This document shows, one piece after another, positions 22,481-25,914 of a DNA stretch of 25,914 bases. The notes beneath the pieces were generated by a model, which saw nothing but the letters and a program-made list of their open reading frames with translations, was not told the DNA's origin and ran no database searches. The stretch comes from Actinomycetes bacterium (GTDB lineage Bacteria > Actinomycetota > Acidimicrobiia > Acidimicrobiales > Microtrichaceae), in contig JAEXGP010000082.1 of NCBI GenBank assembly GCA_023450775.1, positions 1-25,914 on the forward strand, read 5' to 3'. Every line of letters begins with the position of its first letter. The stretch's first letter is position 1. Made by a program: the position numbers and the translations under genes.

Positions 22481-23506
22481 TCAGCGGCCCGATCCGACCT
22501 CGGGCCCCGAGCGGTGCGACGGCGCCGCGTCGAGCTCCTGGCGGCGTGCCATCACGCGGACATCCGCGATCATGCGGCGGTTCGCGGAGAGCAGGTCCGC
22601 GATCACGCCGAGCAGCCAGATCTGCGTCGCCAGCAGGAGCATCACCGCGGCACCGACGAGGCTGGGGAGCCGAGTGGCGGGCTGCCCGGCGACCTGGAGC
22701 CAGAACCAGCGCCCCACGAGCGCGAGGCCGAGCAGGAACGGCACGATCCCCAGGTAGAAGAAGAACCGCATCGGCTTGTAGAGGGCGAACGACCGCACGA
22801 TCGTGGTCGCCGAGCGCCAGATGTAGCGGGGGATGCTCTTGACGAGTCGGGACTCCCGCGTCTTGGGGTTGACGCGGATGTCCACGTGGGCGACCCGCAT
22901 CCGCTCCCAGCCGGCCTGCACGATCGTCTCCATGGTGTACGAGTAGCGACCGAAGACCTGGGTGCGGAGCGCAGCCTCCCGGCTGAACGCACGGAACCCG
23001 GACGCTGCGTCGCGGACCTCCGTACCGGAGAAGCGCCGCACCACCGCGCTGCCGAGACGCTGCAGCCGCTTCTTCATGGGCGAGAAGTCGTCCACCGCCT
23101 CGATCGGCCGCTCGCCGATGACGAGATCCGCCTCGCCGGCCGCCACCGGGGCGACGAGCGCCTCGATGCAGGAGCCGTCGTACTGGTTGTCGGCGTCGGT
23201 GTTGACGACGGCGTCGGCCCCCAGGCGCAGCGCGGTGTCGAGGCCGGTTAGGAAGGCGTTGGCGAGACCTCGGTTCTCGGTCAGCCGCACCACGTGGTCG
23301 GCACCGTGCTCACGGGCCACCTCGGCCGTCCGGTCCGCGCTGCCGTCGTCGATGACCAGCCACTCGACGACGTCGTACCCGTGGACCTCGCGTGGGAGGT
23401 CCGCCAGCGTTGCCGGGAGCTGGTCCTCCTCGTTGAAGCACGGGATCTGGATGATCAGCTTGCGGATCGGCGACCCGTGCTGAGCGACCGGCGCCTCGTC
23501 CACCAC
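22481..23506 (-). CDS. GT2 glycosyltransferase, polyprenyl-phosphate sugar synthase type
   Basis: About 341 residues. The N-terminal GT-A domain has IIQIPCFNEE, VIDDGSADRT and NTDADNQYDG (the DxD metal site). AASGFRAFSREAAL and YSYTMETIVQAG follow. Two C-terminal membrane helices (FFFYLGIVPFLLGLALVGRWF and VGAAVMLLLATQIWLLGVIADLL) match the GtrB/dolichyl-phosphate mannose synthase-like class, which loads a sugar onto polyprenyl phosphate at the inner membrane face. The likely user is a GT-C enzyme such as its upstream neighbour. GTG 23506 is chosen because TACAGT lies 7 nt before it; GTG 23515 is in frame but overlaps that box. The large open frame upstream of this start is a shadow of the membrane protein. 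Confidence 0.86.
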   Translation of the reverse strand: MVDEAPVAQHGSPIRKLIIQIPCFNEEDQLPATLADLPREVHGYDVVEWLVIDDGSADRTAEVAREHGADHVVRLTENRGLANAFLTGLDTALRLGADAVVNTDADNQYDGSCIEALVAPVAAGEADLVIGERPIEAVDDFSPMKKRLQRLGSAVVRRFSGTEVRDAASGFRAFSREAALRTQVFGRYSYTMETIVQAGWERMRVAHVDIRVNPKTRESRLVKSIPRYIWRSATTIVRSFALYKPMRFFFYLGIVPFLLGLALVGRWFWLQVAGQPATRLPSLVGAAVMLLLATQIWLLGVIADLLSANRRMIADVRVMARRQELDAAPSHRSGPEVGSGR

Positions 23507-23513
23507 CGCCGAC

Positions 23514-23519
23514 ACTGTA
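23514..23519 (-). promoter_or_regulatory. Putative -10 box for leaderless GT2 gene
   Basis: TACAGT on the minus strand is followed by 7 nt and GTG 23506. With the hairpin just upstream, it suggests GT2 can be transcribed independently of the membrane protein gene. Confidence 0.42.
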
Positions 23520-23539
23520 CCGACCTGCCTCTGGGGGCC

Positions 23540-23562
23540 TGAACCCGCACGGAGCCGGTTCA
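23540..23562 (-). terminator. Possible hairpin at the end of the membrane protein gene
   Basis: TGAACC and GGTTCA pair over 6 bp around an 11-nt loop. On the minus strand the stem begins with the TGA stop codon of the large membrane protein. It could slow or end transcription before the GT2 promoter. The stem is short. Confidence 0.3.
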
Positions 23563-25785
23563 CCCCGTCGGGGCGGACACGTCGAGGACCGAGAAGCCGA
23601 TCGTCCGCGGCAGGTAGAACCGCTCGTCGCCGACCATGTACCGGGTGGGTGGGCCCGTGAGCGTCCGGAGGTGCTCCCGCTCGGACGTCGACGGGTCGAC
23701 CGTCCGGATCGAGCCGAGGCCGGCGTCCACGTACGGCTGCAGCGGTTCGTCGGTGAACGAGACGAGCACCAACCGGCCGCCGCGGTCGGCGACGTGGGCC
23801 GCGGCGTCGGCGACCCAGGCCGGGTCTGCCACCCCCGGCTCGGGGGACGCGACGGTCACTCCGCAGATGCTGCGGAGTGCCGGTCCGAGCACTCCCGATT
23901 CCTGCGCGCCAACGGCCAGCACGACGGCATCCGGATCGAGGGTGTCGCAGAGCCGCCCCACGGTGTCGACGACACCTCGCTGCTCGGCGAGGAGCGCGAG
24001 CGGCCGCGTGGCGACCACCGTCGGCACCAGGAACGCGACGCAGGCGACGGCGACGACCGCCCCACCGATCGGTCGGCGGTCGGCGGCGTCGAGGCGGTCG
24101 AGCACCCAACTCACGGCGGCTGCCGCCGCGAGCACCAGGATGGTGAGCACGACGGGGACCATCCGTCGGGTGGCCCAGAGCTGGTCCGGCACGATGTTCG
24201 GGGCGACCAGGTAGACGAACCCGCCGGTCCCGAAGCACGCCAGGATCACCGCCCCGGCGATCGACGAACGACCGCGCACCAGCCGAGCGGTCAGCAGCCC
24301 GAGTCCCACGACTCCGAGGGCCACGACGGGGACGCCGACGTACCAGGTCAGCTGGCGGACCGAGAGCTCGGAGTAGATCCGATGGAGGTCCACCGCCTCG
24401 CCCTCGCGCCGCTGGACCTCGGCGATCACGCCCCAGATCTCGCCGGACACCGTCTGCGGCGACAGGTGCGGCCGGACGAACCACAGCGCCGCCAGGGCGG
24501 CGACCACCAGGAGACCGGACGCGGTCGAGATCGGACCTCGCCCGGCGACGAGGCGGGAACGCAGCGGGCCGACCCGCGACCACAGCGCCACGATCAGCGG
24601 GCACACGAGCAGGGCGACGACGAACAGGCCCATGCTGAGCGCGGCCTGCGCGCCGATGATCGAGCGGTACTCCCCGGCCTTGAACAGGAAGTCGAACGTC
24701 CCGATGACGACCGGGAGCGCGGCGCCGAGGCCCACGAACCCGAGCACGGCGAGGGCCCGGTCCCCCTGTCCGCTGCTGCGCCGGGCCATGCAGGCGAGCA
24801 CCAGCAGCGGCGCGAGCGCCGCCAGGTAGAGGAACGACTCGACACGGACGGTGACGGTCGCACCGAACCAGGCGCCCAGCAGGACCGCGCCCGTCCGGTG
24901 GGGATCGGACCACCACCGCGACGAACGGGCGGGTGCGTCGGGCGACGGGTCGTCCGCCGACCGGACCTCGGCCGGGGCGAGCGTCCACCAACGCTGGGCG
25001 AGCACGGCGCCGGCCCACAGGAGGAGGAGCAGGAACGGTTCGGAGTAGAGGTCCCGCACCAGCACGACGAACGGGAGGCACGCCCCGATGGTCACGGGCA
25101 CGAGCAGCGAGAGCAGCGGACGCCGGGTGACGTGCGCCGTGACCGAGTACAGGGCGAGCAGCCCGAGTGCACCGACCAGCGCACCGGTCCGGAACAGCGC
25201 CCGCTCACCGGCGACGTCATGGACGAGCGCGGCCACGGAGCTGGTGAAGTGGTTGAACTGGAACTGGAGCCCGCCGTCGTCCTCGTACACGGCCGCACTC
25301 TCGAACGTCAGCCCGTCGACGCCCTCGAGCGCTCCCCTCGGGTCGTGGTCCTCGATCGATCCCGACCGGCTCAGCCACAGCGCGGTCGTCACGTAGGACC
25401 CGGGGTCGCGGTCGACGAGGACGTGCTGCGACGGCTCGTACGACGACCACAGCAGCGAGGCCACCGCTACGGCCACGGCGGCGATGGCGCCCACGGTGGC
25501 CGCCCGGGACCGACCCCCGCCGCTCGGCACGACGCCCAGGACGACCCATGCGCCCGCTGCGACCACCGGGAGGCTGAGGACGATCGCGACGACCGGCCGG
25601 TACCACCCGAACATGCCCAGGGTGAGCACGACCAGGCCGCAGCCCAGCACGGCCCAGGCCGCGATCAGCAGGAGTCGGTCGAACCAGGCGGGGACGACCG
25701 CTTCGACCGCCCGAGTCCCACGGCGGACCCGCGGCGCGGCGCCCTGTCGCTCCCCGGTCGCGTCAGCCGGCGAGGGTGAAGGCAT
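23560..25785 (-). CDS. Large polytopic membrane protein, GT-C glycosyltransferase-like
   Basis: A 741-residue protein with a short basic N-terminus and about a dozen hydrophobic helices from residue 36 to about 590, followed by a soluble C-terminal domain of about 140 residues. After the first helices, an outer loop carries VDRDPGSYV (124-132), an acidic motif like the catalytic Asp loop of GT-C enzymes of the PMT/GT39 type, followed by QFQFNHFTSSVAALV. GT-C enzymes use polyprenyl-phosphate sugars on the outer membrane face; the adjacent GT2 could make that donor. It could be a mannosyl/arabinosyl-type transferase or a polymerase; I cannot say which. ATG 25785 overlaps the upstream methyltransferase end by 23 bp, so a somewhat later start is possible. 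Confidence 0.75.
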   Translation of the reverse strand: MPSPSPADATGERQGAAPRVRRGTRAVEAVVPAWFDRLLLIAAWAVLGCGLVVLTLGMFGWYRPVVAIVLSLPVVAAGAWVVLGVVPSGGGRSRAATVGAIAAVAVAVASLLWSSYEPSQHVLVDRDPGSYVTTALWLSRSGSIEDHDPRGALEGVDGLTFESAAVYEDDGGLQFQFNHFTSSVAALVHDVAGERALFRTGALVGALGLLALYSVTAHVTRRPLLSLLVPVTIGACLPFVVLVRDLYSEPFLLLLLWAGAVLAQRWWTLAPAEVRSADDPSPDAPARSSRWWSDPHRTGAVLLGAWFGATVTVRVESFLYLAALAPLLVLACMARRSSGQGDRALAVLGFVGLGAALPVVIGTFDFLFKAGEYRSIIGAQAALSMGLFVVALLVCPLIVALWSRVGPLRSRLVAGRGPISTASGLLVVAALAALWFVRPHLSPQTVSGEIWGVIAEVQRREGEAVDLHRIYSELSVRQLTWYVGVPVVALGVVGLGLLTARLVRGRSSIAGAVILACFGTGGFVYLVAPNIVPDQLWATRRMVPVVLTILVLAAAAAVSWVLDRLDAADRRPIGGAVVAVACVAFLVPTVVATRPLALLAEQRGVVDTVGRLCDTLDPDAVVLAVGAQESGVLGPALRSICGVTVASPEPGVADPAWVADAAAHVADRGGRLVLVSFTDEPLQPYVDAGLGSIRTVDPSTSEREHLRTLTGPPTRYMVGDERFYLPRTIGFSVLDVSAPTG

Positions 25786-25914
25786 ACAGGTTGTTGAGGC
25801 CCAGCTGGAACCTTCGGTCGACGACCATGTCGAAGCCCTGCTGCTGGAACAGCGGCGGCAGGTCGGCGGGCTCGAAGCCGTAGTGCTGCTCGGTCTCCAT
25901 GCCGTCGAGGATCC
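25763..25914 (-). CDS. C-terminal fragment of a methyltransferase-like protein (cut by window edge)
   Basis: The minus strand from the right edge reads 49 residues to a TGA at 25763-25765: ILDGMETEQHYGFEPADLPP, then FQQQGFDMVVDRRFQLGLNN and LYAFTLAG. The pattern (a His-Tyr, a helix over the domain end, GF-x-V, then RRFQLGLNN before a final strand) resembles the C-terminus of class I SAM methyltransferases in glycan clusters. The start and catalytic part lie outside the window, so the call is tentative. The last 23 bp overlap the start of the GT-C-like gene, which suggests translational coupling. Confidence 0.6.
   Translation of the reverse strand, partial: ILDGMETEQHYGFEPADLPPLFQQQGFDMVVDRRFQLGLNNLYAFTLAG

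Noticed and set aside
23516..25081. Upstream extension of the GT2 frame giving an 866-residue fusion
   Set aside because: Sequence before 23515 is a shadow of the membrane protein gene on the same strand in another frame; a promoter-like box and the GT2 motif start argue for the short form.
25909..25914. GGATCC at the window end, possible cloning junction
   Set aside because: The reading frame of the partial gene runs normally to the edge; the site is best seen as coincidence.
1..25914. tRNA, rRNA, CRISPR, transposase or integrase genes
   Set aside because: No spaced repeat array, cloverleaf-like sequence or mobile-element protein motif was found on either strand.

Overview
The window is a gene-dense, very GC-rich stretch of bacterial chromosome with many GTG starts and no gap over 300 bases. 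Coenzyme F420 genes, an LCP protein with a LytR_C-like tail and a fused biotin carboxylase/carrier subunit point to an actinobacterium. Acidimicrobiia is my best guess, by inference only. I see no tRNA, rRNA, insertion sequence, prophage or CRISPR array.

Layout. (1) 1-3233: a truncated XRE regulator (-), then gmd (+) and the F420 pair cofD-cofE (+). (2) 3237-10626, all minus: an SDR with its own promoter and operator; a unit made of a His-signature membrane-anchored protein of unknown function, a mannose-1-phosphate guanylyltransferase-like enzyme and a UDP-glucose 4-epimerase-like enzyme; and three GT4 glycosyltransferases. (3) 10726-13302: GDP-L-fucose synthase (+) facing an LCP transferase (-) across a large hairpin. 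(4) 13408-18022: folate genes pabB-pabC (+) behind a possible leader peptide, then birA (-), divergent from an acyl-CoA carboxylase alpha subunit (+) with only 16 bp between start codons. (5) 18101-25914: UDP-glucose dehydrogenase (+), a glycosyltransferase and a flippase-like membrane protein (-), a methyltransferase (+), a polyprenyl-phosphate type GT2 (-), a large GT-C-like membrane protein (-), and the C-terminus of a methyltransferase (-).

How the genes fit together. Most encode steps of a cell-envelope glycan pathway: sugar nucleotides (GDP-mannose, GDP-L-fucose, UDP-galactose, UDP-glucuronate), cytoplasmic glycosyltransferases, polyprenyl-linked and membrane glycosyl transfer, and LCP-type attachment to the wall. 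F420, folate and biotin genes are interleaved as short housekeeping operons.

Most notable signals: a repeated TANNNT-like box 6-7 nt before start codons, suggesting common leaderless transcription; two intergenic hairpins with 22-nt arms, one after each GDP-fucose gene; a perfect 15-bp palindrome next to a TATGAT box upstream of the SDR; the unknown His-signature protein; and a possible leaderless Arg-rich leader peptide before pabB. No obviously exotic defence or mobile system is present.
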